A stretch of DNA of 64,000 bases from Pyropia haitanensis (GCA_008729055.1 SDUX01000008.1:5605756-5669755); one strand, 5' to 3'. Positions 35,883 to 47,795 are shown, counted from the stretch's first letter. Made by a program: numbers and translations. The notes: generated from the letters alone by a model not told the origin.

Positions 35883-38230
35883 CAGTCATTATTCGACTAT
35901 ATGAAGGGGGGCTAGGGGTTAAATCGGAATATCATTTACAGCGGATTCGCAACGAGTGCGTGGACTGACAAACACCGCCGGGCGTCGCAGCAGTGTCGAC
36001 CGATCAAATTACACGCTCGCAAGAAATCCGCGTCATCGGGTGAGGCGAGCAGGGCGCACCAGTCAGGCGCACAAGTTGCTTCCTACGCACGACCAGTCAA
36101 AACCATAATAGCACGACGGCATCTACTCTTCGCACTCGTCCTCCCCCTCCCCTAGCGCCATGTCGACCGTCTCATCCAACGCCTCCACATCATCCTCCGC
36201 AGCAAACCACTGCTCAACAGCAACGGAGCGCTCACTGTTCAGACACACCCTCAAAATCGTCCCTCAAGCGGCTGTTAGCCATCAAAGCTACCACCTCAGA
36301 AACGTCAGTGTGGACGTTATCCGCCACAGGTACGACCCCGTGCAGCTGCCGGCGCACTTCAGCGGCTGCCTCGTCCGGCAAGACCTGTGCAGTGAGCCAG
36401 CAGTTAGCCAGCTGCACCGGAGTGACCTTCTCCCACTCCTCAGCGATAATCTTGGCGGCGTCCCTCAAGTGCGCCTGCCCTCCTTGGTCGAGGCCCCCGC
36501 CGCGCGGCACTCGTGGGGCTGGAGCACCAGAAGTAATCACCGTGTCTAAATTGTTGACAACACGTTGAAGCATCCGCGTCTTGTAACGACGCTTCACCTG
36601 GGCGATTGCCCCCTTGTCCAGCGGTTGGTATACAGCCGTCGTGTTTGGTGGTAGCTCAATCACAGTTACTTGGGGGTGTTGAATCTCGGCGTGACAGCTG
36701 AGGTTGTCTAGGATAAGGAACACGTGGCTGGCCGTACGAAACCGCAAGGAAGGCACAAAGACCTCAAAAAAACCACCGTTTGAAGATCTTCCCGTCCGTC
36801 CACGCTGACTTTTGGGAAAAGTACGGCAGTGGGCACTGGTTGCCCGCCCTATTGAAGCACAGCGGCTGCACAGCTTTGCCAATCATAGTTATTGGCAGCT
36901 TGTGAGAGCCGTTCGCGTTGCAGCATAGAGTGAGCGTCACGCGGTCCTTTGAGTGCATGACTATGCTGCCTCTCGCCTGGCGCCGGTCAGCTGACGGCAC
37001 GTAGGACCGGGACTGTAGACAGCGGTAAAGAAGCCCCGTTTCATCGACGTTGTAAATCAAATCCGGGTCCACGCCCGCTAGTTGACGTCGGGTGTCGGCC
37101 ATCCGGGCGGCTGCCTCTTGGACGTTCGCGGACGCACTAGACCCGTGCAGCGCCACGTTGACTAGGTTGTGACGACGGGCCCAATTCTGGAGAAACCCGT
37201 TGGACGCACAAAAAGCGGAGATGCCCAGAGATGTCGCAATCTGCTCAGCCTTCGCCCGGAGCACCCCCAGCGATAGCGGCACGCGCTTGCGTCCGTGGGT
37301 GCGAACGGAGAGAAACCACTCGTACGGTCTCGAGTCCACATCGGGAAAAGAGCTACGCTTTGAGGACCGCACGGTATCGGGAGTGCCAGCGGCCAGCCGC
37401 GCTCGCACTGTGGCCCGGTTGCGGTAGGCGCTGCGTAGGGTCGACCTGCCGTACGCGTCGTTCAGCTGGTGCCCCATCCATTCCCACGATCTCTCCTGCT
37501 CTTTCCACGTGATGACTTGAAGTTTGGTAGCTAGAGTCATGCTGGTCCTCTGCCGGCGCTCCGTCGTCCCCTGCCGGGTCCGTGCCGGCGATGCAAGAAC
37601 GACGTTGGCTGCGACGCCAGCGGCTCGGGCTGCCGCTCGGATATCTCCAGTTAGATCCGCCGCCGCCGCAGGATTTCGTTGGGCCAGAGTGGCCTCGGCC
37701 GCGGCCGTCGCGGCATCAACCGCAGTCGACAGACCCATGCTTCCGCCAGAGTCTTGTGACAATGCACAGTTGCTGCCACGGAGCCACCGACAGGGGGGAG
37801 GGGATGGCATTGATAGCCGCGGAGGAAAGGAGTGGAGGCGGCGTGTGCGGCTGGCCGTAGAGCAAGTATCTTTGGCCGCGAATGCGGCCACAGGCCGGGC
37901 GATCGCGCCCGGGCGTCGGCAGTGGCGCGAGCAGCCAATAACGGAGGTCAAAAGTGTAGACCGGGAATACTAGCAGCGGGGTCGGCCAACGTGAAGCGCC
38001 GTCGTTCTAATCGCCAGGAAGCGCGTGGTCGCGAGACCGGATGGTGTTGGTCGGCGGCGGCGTCAGCGAGAGGGATGAGCCGAATCGGTGAGGCGCACCC
38101 ACGGTCAGTCCTGCGCAACGCATAAAATTATGGAGCAACTCTCTGGAAAACAGGAATCGCCCTCGGGCGAGGAAGCTTGATTATGTGACCCTGTCATATA
38201 ATCGAGCCGCATATAATCGAATAATGACTG
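35883..38230 (-). mobile_element. Complete pogo/Tigger-like DNA transposon
   Basis: A 21-base inverted repeat bounds the element: CAGTCATTATTCGACTATATG at 35883-35903 and its reverse complement at 38210-38230, with one mismatch. Each end is flanked directly by TA (35881-35882 and 38231-38232), the target duplication of Tc1/mariner/pogo elements. CAGT-type ends are usual for pogo. The 2348-base interior encodes a single minus-strand transposase with frame breaks. A sub-terminal repeat, CATATAATCGAG (38194-38205), echoes the right end. Confidence 0.9.
36124..37738 (-). pseudogene. Pogo/Tigger-like DDE transposase, frame-broken
   Basis: The N-terminal part (37738 down to about 36766) has a psq-type helix-turn-helix (MTLATKLQVITWKEQERSWEWM), a CENP-B-like DNA-binding half (QIATSLGISAFCASNGFLQNW) and the first catalytic Asp in YNVDETGLLYR. 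The frame breaks at the A7 run at 36766-36772 (T7 on the coding strand). The second frame continues with the next catalytic Asp in FLILDNLSCH and then PPNTTAVYQPLDKGAIAQVKRR, where the third Asp is the one in PLDKG. A second break near 36232 leads to an acidic C-terminal tail (AAEDDVEALDETVDMALGEG) ending at 36124. All three acidic residues survive, so only the two frame changes disable it. They may be real mutations or, for the first, a homopolymer error. Confidence 0.85.
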
Positions 38231-38232
38231 TA

Positions 38233-39062
38233 TCACCCCCGCTCCAACGGCACGCTGCTCACTCCAGGGTTGTGAGGGTAATAGTTATAGTACTATAATT
38301 ACAGCCATGATTTATCTGAAATCATCGAAATCATGGAAGGCCTATCCATAATTATGAACGAGATCGCCACGTGTCTCGATCTCCGAGGTGGGATCGGGCA
38401 CCCGATTGCAGGACAGCATCTGACAGCACGGTAGTGAAGTCTGGCGCGCCGTACGGGCGCATGTAAGAGCAACCCAAACAATGCCAGCCAACGGTCCTGA
38501 AACGATTAAATGAAACCGCTACGTGGGAAGCATCTATTGGTCCGCAACCGGTTGGCCGATCGGCCAGCCAACGGAGAAAAGAATGAAATGAAAACAGGGG
38601 GCTACTATCCGAATATCTGTCGCAATCCGGTTCGATTGGGCACAATCTGATTCAAGCGAACCGCCACTTGTGAAGCATCTGACCAATCACAGCACGCCGC
38701 CCGTTGGCCCATGGGCCATCGGAGGGGCCAACCGAGCCTCCGTTGGCCCTAGCGTTGGCCCATGGGCCGACCGCGGCGCGCCGAATCGGCCATAAGTGCA
38801 TTCGCGATTAAAGTCACATCTGGGGCCGTTGGCCCGCGTTGACATTGGTCGTCAGGCGTTCGCAACTCGTTCCAGGCCATCCGAGACACGTGGACGCCAT
38901 ATTTTGCAACGTGGAGCAAATTTTGGTGTTGGCTGGCATTGTTGGGGGTGCCCTAAGGCCATGTGCGGCGGCAGATGGGGTCCGTCTGCAGACGTGGCAA
39001 GCTGCGGGAGGAGGACCCCCTAGCCTCAACCACGACAGCGGCCGCCGCCGCCGCTGCCCCGC
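38233..39062. other. Repeat-island spacer
   Basis: This is AT-richer DNA with no supported gene. GTTGGCCCATGGGCC occurs twice at 38702-38768 inside a small dyad. Otherwise nothing was recognised. Confidence 0.45.
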
Positions 39063-39536
39063 TCAGCCGCGGCATCCGCCTGACGCGCGCTGCGCCGGCA
39101 GGTGTTTATTAGACCGCTGAGTTGATGTACGAGTGGCCCGTTCCAGAAGGTCCTCCTCGCGATCCTCCCCAGCACTTTCATTGTTCCACACGTCTTCCTC
39201 TCCACTTCCCTCCCCACCACTGCCCTCCCGCTCTTCGTCTGCCACGTCCTCTGGCTCATCTGCGACGTCCTCCAGCTCGACATTGTGCAACCCGAGCTCC
39301 GAGGAGCCCTCGAGCAGGCATGTCCACGTGATCTGGTAGCACACGCGAGCTGCAGCAAAGTAGAGCAGCTTGTGGAGGGTGGTGTACGACAGCTTCGTGC
39401 GCAGCTTGCTCTGAATATTGGCCGCGTTGGAGAACGGCCTCTGTCCGGCCGCGCGTGGCGGTGCTTGCCACCACCTGGTCTCCACAACATTGAGTGCTTC
39501 GAATTGGGGGCTACATTTACACGTGGCAGCATTCAT
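39063..39536 (-). pseudogene. hAT-like transposase C-terminal remnant
   Basis: The minus frame contains ETRWWQ, then GQRPFSNAANIQSKLRTKLS and YTTLHKLLYF. This resembles the hAT dimerisation domain (ERxxSxxxxIxSKxRxxLxxxxxxKLxYxxxN). An acidic Glu/Asp-rich tail follows, as is common in plant-type hAT transposases. The N-terminal DDE part is absent because the satellite array lies upstream. This is a short match, so confidence is moderate. Confidence 0.5.
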
Positions 39537-39633
39537 GGTTTCTACAATTATAAACTGAAACGAACGATAATTGTAGTGAAATCAAAGCTATCGAGCATGA
39601 CTTCACTGAAATCTTGCAGCCCTGGGCTCACTC

Positions 39634-42600
39634 ACCGCCGTCGTGCATAGGGCAGTGGGCCGACCCGTCCTTCGGCACGTCCGTTGGATGCAACTAGGGA
39701 TTTGTGGAGCGCCGCTTTTCACGCGTCAAGCTTGTGTGATGGTTTTAGCCACGTGGGGGTCCCGACAGCCACGTTTGACGGACGGCGCCAAAAGTTCCGC
39801 CGTCACCTTTCCACCACGATAGAGAGCTTCAGCAGGAAGGATCTGTCAAGAGATCTCGATAATTTCTCGGCAACGTGGCCGCAGAATTTTCTTACCAGAA
39901 CTGAGGCTGCGGGATCTTCAGCAGGTACCAGATCTCGTTACGGAAAACTGCACGTTGCGTGGATGCAGTTGACACGAAACGTGGAGCGAACAACAGGTTC
40001 CTGTGGAAGGGGAGCCGCCCCAGATCGGTCGCCCGCCGAAGGATGCATTGCGTCGCCAAGAAGGACAGGTCCTGCAGCGGGAGACAGGCGTGGTGCGGAG
40101 GCGTTGGGCGGGCACACTGCCGGAGGAGGAAGCGTGAGGCGATTGTGTCTCGTCGGACCTCGCCAATTCGATCTACCGCGCGTCGCTGCACTGGGCGCGA
40201 CGCTGCGCCGTTCGCAACCTACTGTTGCTGTTCAGCACAACACGTGTCCTACACCCCGAACCGAGATCCACATCGTTATGCGGGGCCACAAAAGGGTTTT
40301 TTCGTTACCAAATCTCGCTGAGCAGAGCCTACGTGGCAAACGTGTCACGCATATGAAGAGATCTGACACAAGAACTCTACCTGCTGAAGCTCTCAAGTTT
40401 GACGACCGGAACGCGCAATGGACAATTTGGGTGGCGCGGCGTACTTTCTGGCCACTATTGGACGACTTTCTAGCCACTTTCACGTCAGTTTACTTTGCAG
40501 ATTTGGAAACTTCTTGCCCCCAATTGCCCATTTGTGTCCTAATTTGGCCCCCTTTTTGCCCACTTTTTGCCCACTTCTTACCCACTTCCTACCCACTTTT
40601 GCCCACTTTTGCCCACTTTTGCCCACTTTTGCGTCTACAGCAATGCTGCACGCGCTCCGGCGGCCGAATTTGCTCGCATCCTTTATTCCAGCCATAGATC
40701 CGCTCGCTCCATGTCCTAGATTTGACCCGCATGGTCGTGCATGCGGTGGTAGGCCGCTTCTCACCCACAATTGCCCACTGTTGCCCACTTTTGCCCACTT
40801 TTGCGTGTACAGCAATGCTGCACGCGCTCCGGCGGCCGAATTGGCTCGCATCCTTTATTCCAGCCATACATCCGCCCGCTCGACGTCCGAGGTTCCACCC
40901 GCACCGTCGTGCATGGGGTGGTTGACCGACCCGTTTGTTGGCGCGTCCGTTGGATGCAACGAGTATTTTGTGGAGCGCCGGTTTCCACGTGTCAATTTTG
41001 TGGAATGGTTTTTGCCACGTGGGGGTCCCGACAGCCAGGTGTGACGGTCGGCGACAAAAGTTCCGCCCTCACACCGTCCACGCCAGTGTGACGGGCGGAA
41101 CGCGCAGTGGACAGTTTGGGTGGCGGGGCGCACTTTGTGGCCACTGTTGGACCACTTTCTGGCGACATTCACGTCAATTTTCTTTGCAGTTATGGAAACT
41201 TCTTGCCCCCAATTGCCCATTTGTGTCCTAATTTGGCCCCCTTTTTGCCCACTTTTTGCCCACTTCTTACCCACTTCCTACCCACTTTTGCCCACTTTTG
41301 CCCACTTTTGCCCACTTTTGCGTCTACAGCGATGCTGCACACCATCCGGCGGCCGAATTGGCGCGCATACTTCGTTCCAGCCATAGATCCGCCCGCTCGA
41401 TGTCCGAGGTTCGACCCCCACTGTCGTGCATGGGGTGGTAGGCCGCTTCTCACCCACTTTTGCCCACTGTTGCCCACTTTTGCCCACTTTCGCGTGTACA
41501 GCAATGCAGCACGCGCTCCACCGGCCGAGTTGGCTCGCATCCTTTATTCCAGCCATACATCCGCCCGCTCGACGTCCGAGGTTCCACCCGCACCGTCGTG
41601 CATGGGGTGGTTGGCCGACCCGTTTGTTGGCGCGTCCGTTGGATGCAACGAGTGTTTTGTGGAGCGCCGGTTTCCACGTGTCAATTTTGTGGAATGGTTT
41701 TTGCCACGTGGGGGTCCCGACAGCCAGGTGTGACGGTCGGCGACAAAAGTTCCGCCCTCACACCGTCCACGCCAGTGTGACGGGCGGAACGCGCAGTGGA
41801 CAGTTTGGGTGGCGGGGCGCACTTTGTGGCCACTGTTGGACCACTTTCTGGCGACATTCACGTCAATTTTCTTTGCAGTTATGGAAAGTTCTTGCCCCCA
41901 ATTGCCCATTTGTGTCCCAATTTGGCCCCCTTTTTGCCCACTTTTTGCCCACTTCTTACCCACTTCCTACCCACTTTTGCCCACTTTTGCCCACTTTTGC
42001 CCACTTTTGCGTCTACAGCGATGCTGCACACCATCCGGCGGCCGAATTGGCGCGCATACTTCGTTCCAGCCATAGATCCGCCCGCTCGATGTCCGAGGTT
42101 CGACCCCCACTGTCGTGCATGGGGTGGTAGGCCGCTTCTCACCCACTTTTGCCCACTGTTGCCCACTTTTGCCCACTTTCGCGTGTACAGCAATGCAGCA
42201 CGCGCTCCACCGGCCGAGTTGGCTCGCATCCTTTATTCCAGCCATACATCCGCCCGCTCGACGTCCGAGGTTCCACCCGCACCGTCGTGCATGGGGTGGT
42301 TGGCCGACCCGTTTGTTGGCGCGTCCGTTGGATGCAACGAGTGTTTTGTGGAGCGCCGGTTTCCACGTGTCAATTTTGTGGAATGGTTTTTGCCACGTGG
42401 GGGTCCCGACAGCCAGGTGTGACGGTCGGCGACAAAAGTTCCGCCCTCACACCGTCCACGCCAGTGTGACGGGCGGAACGCGCAGTGGACAGTTTGGGTG
42501 GCGGGGCGCACTTTGTGGCCACTGTTGGACCACTTTCTGGCGACATTCACGTCAATTTTCTTTGCAGTTATGGAAAGTTCTTGCCCCCAATTGCCCATTT

Positions 42601-44142
42601 GTGTCCCAATTTGGCCCCCTTTTTGCCCACTTTTTGCCCACTTCTTACCCACTTCCTACCCACTTTTGCCCACTTTTGCCCACTTTTGCCCACTTCTGCG
42701 TCTACAGCGATGCTGCACACGATGCGGCGGCCGAATTGGCGCGCATACTTCGTTCCAGCCATAGATCCGCCCGCTCGATGTCCGAGGTTCGACCCCCACT
42801 GTCGTGCATGGGGTGGTAGGCCGCTTCTCACCCACTTTTGCCCACTGTTGCCCACTTTTGCCCACTTTTGCGTGTACAGCAATGCTGCACGCGCTCCGGC
42901 GGCCGAATTCGCTCGCATCCTTTATTCCAGCCATACATCCGCCCGCTCGACGTCCGAGGTTCCACCCGCACCGTCGTGCATGGGGTGGTTGGCCGACCCG
43001 TTTGTTGGCGCGTCCGTTGGATGCAACGAGTGTTTTGTGGAGCGCCGGTTTCCACGTGTCAATTTTGTGGAATGGTTTTCGCCACGTGGGGGTCCCGACA
43101 GCCAGGTGTGACGGTCGGCGACAAAAGTTCCGCCCTCACACCGTCCACGCCAGTGTGACGGGCGGAACGCGCAGTGGACAGTTTGGGTGGCGGGGCGCAC
43201 TTTGTGGCCACTGTTGGACCACTTTCTGGCGACATTCACGTCAATTTTCTTTGCAGTTATGGAAAGTTCTTGCCCCCAATTGCCCATTTGTGTCCCAATT
43301 TGGCCCCCTTTTTGCCCACTTTTTGCCCACTTCTTACCCACTTCCTACCCACTTTTGCCCACTTTTGCCCACTTTTGCCCACTTTTGCGTCTACAGCGAT
43401 GCTGCACACCATCCGGCGGCCGAATTGGCGCGCATACTTCGTTCCAGCCATAGATCCGCCCGCTCGATGTCCGAGGTTCGACCCCCACTGTCGTGCATGG
43501 GGTGGTAGGCCGCTTCTCACCCACTTTTGCCCACTGTTGCCCACTTTTGCCCACTTTTGCGTGTACAGCAATGCTGCACGCGCTCCGGCGGCCGAATTGG
43601 CTCGCATCCTTTATTCCAGCCATACATCCGCCCGCTCGACGTCCGAGGTTCCACCCGCACCGTCGTGCATGGGGTGGTTGGCCGACCCGTTTGTTGGCGC
43701 GTCCGTTGGATGCAACGAGTGTTTTGTGGAGCGCCGGTTTCCACGTGTCAATTTTGTGGAATGGTTTTCGCCACGTGGGGGTCCCGACAGCCAGGTGTGA
43801 CGGTCGGCGACAAAAGTTCCGCCCTCACACCGTCCACGCCAGTGTGACGGGCGGAACGCGCAGTGGACAGTTTGGGTGGCGGGGCGCACTTTGTGGCCAC
43901 TGTTGGACCACTTTCTGGCGACATTCACGTCAATTTTCTTTGCAGTTATGGAAAGTTCTTGCCCCCAATTGCCCATTTGTGTCCCAATTTGGCCCCCTTT
44001 TTGCCCACTTTTTGCCCACTTCTTACCCACTTCCTACCCACTTTTGCCCACTTTTGCCCACTTTTGCCCACTTTTGCGTCTACAGCGATGCTGCACACCA
44101 TCCGGCGGCCGAATTGGCGCGCATACTTCGTTCCAGCCATAT
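39634..44142 (+). repeat. Tandem array of a 689-bp satellite unit
   Basis: Units repeat at exactly 689 bases. Using one phase they start at 40418 (diverged), 41107, 41796, 42485, 43174 and 43863 (cut at 44142). An older partial unit at 39634-39821 is continued after an insertion at 40395. The central units are almost identical. Each unit contains runs of the 11-mer TTGCCCACTTT and a two-fold internal repeat of about 172 bases (CTGCAC...GGCGGCCGAATTGG...ATCCGCCCGCTCGA...GAGGTTC). Several frames are open on both strands in every unit, but 689 is not a multiple of three and no protein motif is seen, so they are not called as genes. Confidence 0.9.
39822..40394 (+). mobile_element. 573-bp MITE-like insertion in the first satellite unit
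   Basis: It is bounded by a perfect 15-base inverted repeat, GAGAGCTTCAGCAGG at 39822-39836 and its complement at 40380-40394. The satellite sequence is interrupted exactly between these ends and continues on either side. No coding motif is present. A target duplication could not be fixed because the flanks are diverged. It is a non-autonomous DNA element of unknown superfamily. Confidence 0.75.
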
Positions 44143-44652
44143 GGCCGGTTGCAGAAGAATGATGGGATCTCCAGAAGAGGTCACAGCAGTTCTCAGCATG
44201 GCACACCAGAATTCCTCGGAATTTCCGGCTCTGTCAGCAGTCAGGGCGCAATGTGGTTGGTCACAGAGATGGACCCTTTTCCGAGCACCGCAACGAAACC
44301 AACGCCGATTGGCTTGCGGCTGGGTGAGCAGGTCCAGAATGCGACGAGTGACCAGATCGCAACACGGACCAAGAGTTGGGGTTCTGACTCAGGTGTTGTG
44401 GGCTGCTCAGACCTGCTGTGAAAACAAAAGCGCCCCCAAGCAGAGCTCCCCGAAGAGTTCTCTGCATTTTGATTGGTCACATGGCTTTCTGAGGGAGAGG
44501 GGGACAGCGGCTCTGACCTGCTGTGACCTGCTGTGACCTGCTGTGACCTGCTGTGACCTGTGTGAACGGTCACGACACAAGGATTTGGAGAAAAAAGTCC
44601 TGCTCTGAGGAGAGCGAGAGGCCTGCTCGGCTCTCACGAGCCCTGTCACTGA
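44143..44652. other. Right edge of the repeat island
   Basis: The satellite stops abruptly at 44142. The following 500 bases have near-average composition and no supported gene. They include a short decamer array (below) and end where the GC-rich genic DNA resumes. Confidence 0.5.
44511..44562 (+). repeat. Decamer tandem repeat CTGTGACCTG x5
   Basis: Five copies of CTGTGACCTG, the first as CTCTGACCTG, occur in a row. A single CAGACCTGCTGTGA related to the unit occurs 110 bases upstream. Confidence 0.85.
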
Positions 44653-45108
44653 ATGTGGTGGTGGGAGCACCCTCTCGTTCGAGGCCCGAGTGAGGACAGC
44701 GGGGGCGTCGGCGACGAAGACGGCAGCAACAACAGCGAAGGGGCTGATGCGTCGCCGTCCCCGCCCCCGTCCTCCTTCCGCCCCTTCTCCCCTCTGAGCG
44801 ACGCGGAGGCCGACGCGCCCCCTCTCCTACGACGGTGGGGTGCGTGGACGACAGCCCTCCCCCCGCCCCCCCCCCCCCCCCCCACCGCGGCGCTGGCGGG
44901 CGCCCGCCGTGCCCGTGGCGGCGCCCCCCCGCCGCGCCCGCGGCGGCGCCCCCCCGCCGCCGCCATCGCCCACGGCGGCGCTGGCGCGCTCCGCCCCCCC
45001 CCCCCACCGGCCGGAGCCCGTGCGGACGCGCTGTGGGAGCTCGCATCCTCCCCGTCCTTTGCGGCGGGACTGGAGAGCGAGTTTTGGGGTGGGGTGAGAC
45101 GCGGCTGA
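44653..45108 (+). CDS. Hypothetical short protein
   Basis: This is a 151-residue frame from an ATG (MWWWEHPLVRGPSEDSGGVG). It has an acidic Ser-rich N-terminus (GDEDGSNNSEGADASPSPPP), FRPFSPLSDAEADAPPLLRR, a low-complexity centre with a 17-C run, and a natural-looking end (GARADALWELASSPSFAAGL). No family is recognised. PLSDAEADAPPLL resembles the linear motifs of the RING-H2 protein but is a single occurrence. The C run may hide a frame error. Confidence 0.3.
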   Translation: MWWWEHPLVRGPSEDSGGVGDEDGSNNSEGADASPSPPPSSFRPFSPLSDAEADAPPLLRRWGAWTTALPPPPPPPPTAALAGARRARGGAPPPRPRRRPPAAAIAHGGAGALRPPPPPAGARADALWELASSPSFAAGLESEFWGGVRRG

Positions 45109-45351
45109 AGGGGGCGACGACGTGTGTACAGACATCCGCCATCTGTGACAGCGTGCCCAGCGGGCGCCAGCGGCGCGGTACCGCCCGCACCTGTCTGCCC
45201 ATCCCATTTTTTTTAAACGGCACGAGGCGGGCGGGCGGCACGCACCCCGCTCATCGGGTGGCGCGCCACTCCCCCCCCCCCCCCCTCCCCTCCCTCAGTT
45301 CTCGCCTACCCCCCCCCCCCTCAGCCGCCCCCCACCCCCCCCCCCCGGCGC

Positions 45352-47138
45352 TCACCGGCAGTCGATGTGGCGCTCGCCGCTCGTCGCGCCACCCGCCGAC
45401 TCGGCCGCCGTGGGCGGCGCGCGCAGCGACGCGGCGAATGACTGCTCCTGCTCCGCCGCGTCCAGCGGGTGCGGCCGCCGCGGGTGGCGCGCATGGCCGT
45501 GCCCGTCGTCGCCGTCGCCGTCACCGTCGCCGCCGCCGTCGCCGTAGCCGTGCGCATCGTCGACGGCGCTGCCGGCGGCGGCAGCGGCAACCCCCCCCCC
45601 CCCCACCCCCCCCATGGCTGCCGACGCCATGGCCCTCACCACCACCACCGGCGCCCCCACCACCTCCCTGCGGCCGCCGCTGCGGCCGCCGCTGCAGCCG
45701 CCGCTGCGGCCGCCGCCGCGGCCGCCGCCGCGGCCGCCGCGGCGGACGCGTCGGCCTTGACGCCCCACGGCGGCGGCGGCACCACCGCCGATGCCGCGGC
45801 GGCGTCGCCACCGCCGCCGCCGCCTGCGGGGTGGCCGCGGCGCCCGTCGAGGGGCACCCCCCTGCCGCTCCCCCCCCCCCCCCCCCCGCCGCGGCCGCCG
45901 CCGCCGCCGCCGCCGTCGGGCACCCACGCTGGTGCCGCCGCAGCTCCGGCGCGTCCGCGTCGACCGCCTCCCCACACAGCGGGAAGCGTAAGGTCGGGCC
46001 GCGGCCGTCGCCCGCGGCGGCGGCCGCCGCCGGCCGGGCGCCTGAGGGCGGCCCGCCGCCGCCGCCGCCGCCCGCCGCCGCCGCCGCCCGCCGCCGCCGC
46101 CGCCACCGCCGCCGCGGTGGCGGTCGCCGCTTACGCGGCGGCGGCGGCCGCCGCCGCGGCCGCCGCGCCCGGCGGCTGGCCGGCGGCGGCGAGACCGCCG
46201 CCGCCGCCGCCGCCCCAGCCGCCCCCGCCCGCGGCCACCATCGGCGGGTACACAGCGGCGGCGGCGCCCGGCGGCGCCCCCCCCCCCCTCTTTCACCCTC
46301 CCTCCCTCCCGTACCCACCCGCCCCCCCCCGCCTCCATAGCCGCCACCACCCGCGCCGCCATACGCGCGGGGTAGGCGTATGGCGGACGCCGCCGCTCCC
46401 ACCGTCGGTGGCCGGTAGTAGAGGGTGGTGGGCGGCAGGTAGGGCGAAGATAGGGGCGTGGCGGCGGCGGCAGCGGCGGCCACCGCAGCACGCGCCACGT
46501 CGGCGAGTGGAAAGGGAGGGGGGAGGGCGGGGGGGGCGGCGGCGGCCACCGCCGCGGCGACCGTCGCGGCGGTCGCGGTGGTGGACGGGGAGGGGGGCGA
46601 AAAGGGGTGGCGGCGTCGGCCGCCGCCATGGCGCCCGCCAGCACCTCGAGCTCTTCCACCCTTACGACAGTGCCGTCAGCGGTCGGGGGCAAAGAAGGTC
46701 AGCCCTGCCACCGCCTCCGTCGCAACCACCCCCGCTGCCGCCGCAGCTGCCGCGGCCGCAGGCGGGCAGGGCGCCCTTGCCCCCCCCCCCACCCCCCCCT
46801 TGCAGCACGAGCAGCAGCCCGCCGGCCCCCCCCACCGCCGCCCCACACCCGTCGGCTACACACGAGCCCGCGACGGGGGCACTCACCCTCCCCCTCGGGG
46901 GCAGGTGCACCAGCCGTCCCGCCAGGCGCTCCGCCCCGTGCTCGGCAGCGGCGGACCAGTCGGCGCCGACGAAAGCGGGCATCGTCGCGGGAGGGGGGTG
47001 GAGGGTGCCGCCGCCGGGCGCCGTCGCCGGCGCCGTTGCCCACGCCGCCACCGACGCGGTGGCGGTGGCGGCGGCCGCCGTCAGGCAACCAAAAAAGCCG
47101 CCGGCCTCGTAGCCGCCGCCGCCGTCGCAGCCGTCGCA

Positions 47139-47183
<45 letters not shown>

Positions 47184-47184
47184 G

Positions 47185-47232
<48 letters not shown>

Positions 47233-47795
47233 GCCACCCCGCCAATAAGCCGCCTCCCCCCCGCCCCCCCCGCCACCGTCGCCGGCGGCGGCGTGAGCGG
47301 CGGCACGCCAGCACTGCCACCAGCGCCGCCACCGCGTCCACGGGCGTCACCGCGTCAATGAGCCCTCCCAGCTGGCACGCCGCGACCGCGGCGGCCACTG
47401 GGGGCAGCCCTCCGTCCCCCCCCCCCCCTCGCAAGCACCCCCGCCAGCACCGCGTACGCCCGCGGGGACCGCACACTCAAGAGACCTGGCCCGCCGGGGG
47501 CGCCCCCCACATCGCCACCCCCACCGCTGCCGCCGCCGCCGCCGCCGTCGCTGCGCGCGGCGGGACGCCCGCCATAGACGCCCCCGGCGGGGTCGGCTCC
47601 CGGGCCGCCGGGCCGCAGCGCCCGCGCCGTGCCGTCAGGGCGCACCAGGGACAGGTGGTGGGTGTGGTGGTGGGACGAAGGGGGGAGGTGTGTCCCAAAA
47701 GGCGCACCCGCCGCCCCCGCCAAGAGGGGGACGGGGATGGGGCGGGGAAAAGCCGAGGCGGAGGCGAGCACTGCAGACCGTAACCGAGAAAACAT
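45352..47795 (-). CDS. Putative low-complexity protein gene with several homopolymer frame switches
   Basis: No minus frame is continuous, but natural-looking segments follow one another and switch frame at G/C runs. From 47795 they are MFSRLRSAVLASASAFPRP, a His-rich stretch (HHHTHHLSLVRPDGTARAL), RSPRAYAVLAGVLARG, then across the C run at 47418 GLPPVAAAVAACQLGGLIDA. After a 90-base GCC repeat come ATMPAFVGADWSAAAEHGAE, VVATEAVAGLTFF and DGTVVRVEELEVLAGAMAAA. Near the end is a possible one-Cys-short zinc motif (PLCGEAVDADAPELRRHQRGC) and a His/Asp/Gly-rich tail. The product is not recognised. Several introns instead of errors would also fit. Exact exon or frame limits cannot be set. Confidence 0.35.
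47140..47231. repeat. (GCC)n microsatellite
   Basis: This is about 90 bases of GCC with scattered ACC inside the putative low-complexity gene. It is open in every frame (poly-Ala, Gly or Arg). Confidence 0.9.

Noticed and set aside
41400..41440. tRNA-derived SINE, because GAGGTTCGACCCCC resembles a B box
   Set aside because: No matching A box at the proper distance, no acceptor or T stem, and other units have GAGGTTCCACCC instead.
40418..44142. Repeated 208-, 234- and 139-residue frames in every satellite unit
   Set aside because: They overlap on both strands, contain no domain, and the 689-base unit is not a multiple of three. Their repetition reflects unit copying, not gene duplication.
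39634..44142. CRISPR array
   Set aside because: Units are 689 bases with no short direct repeats separated by unique spacers, and the genome is eukaryotic.
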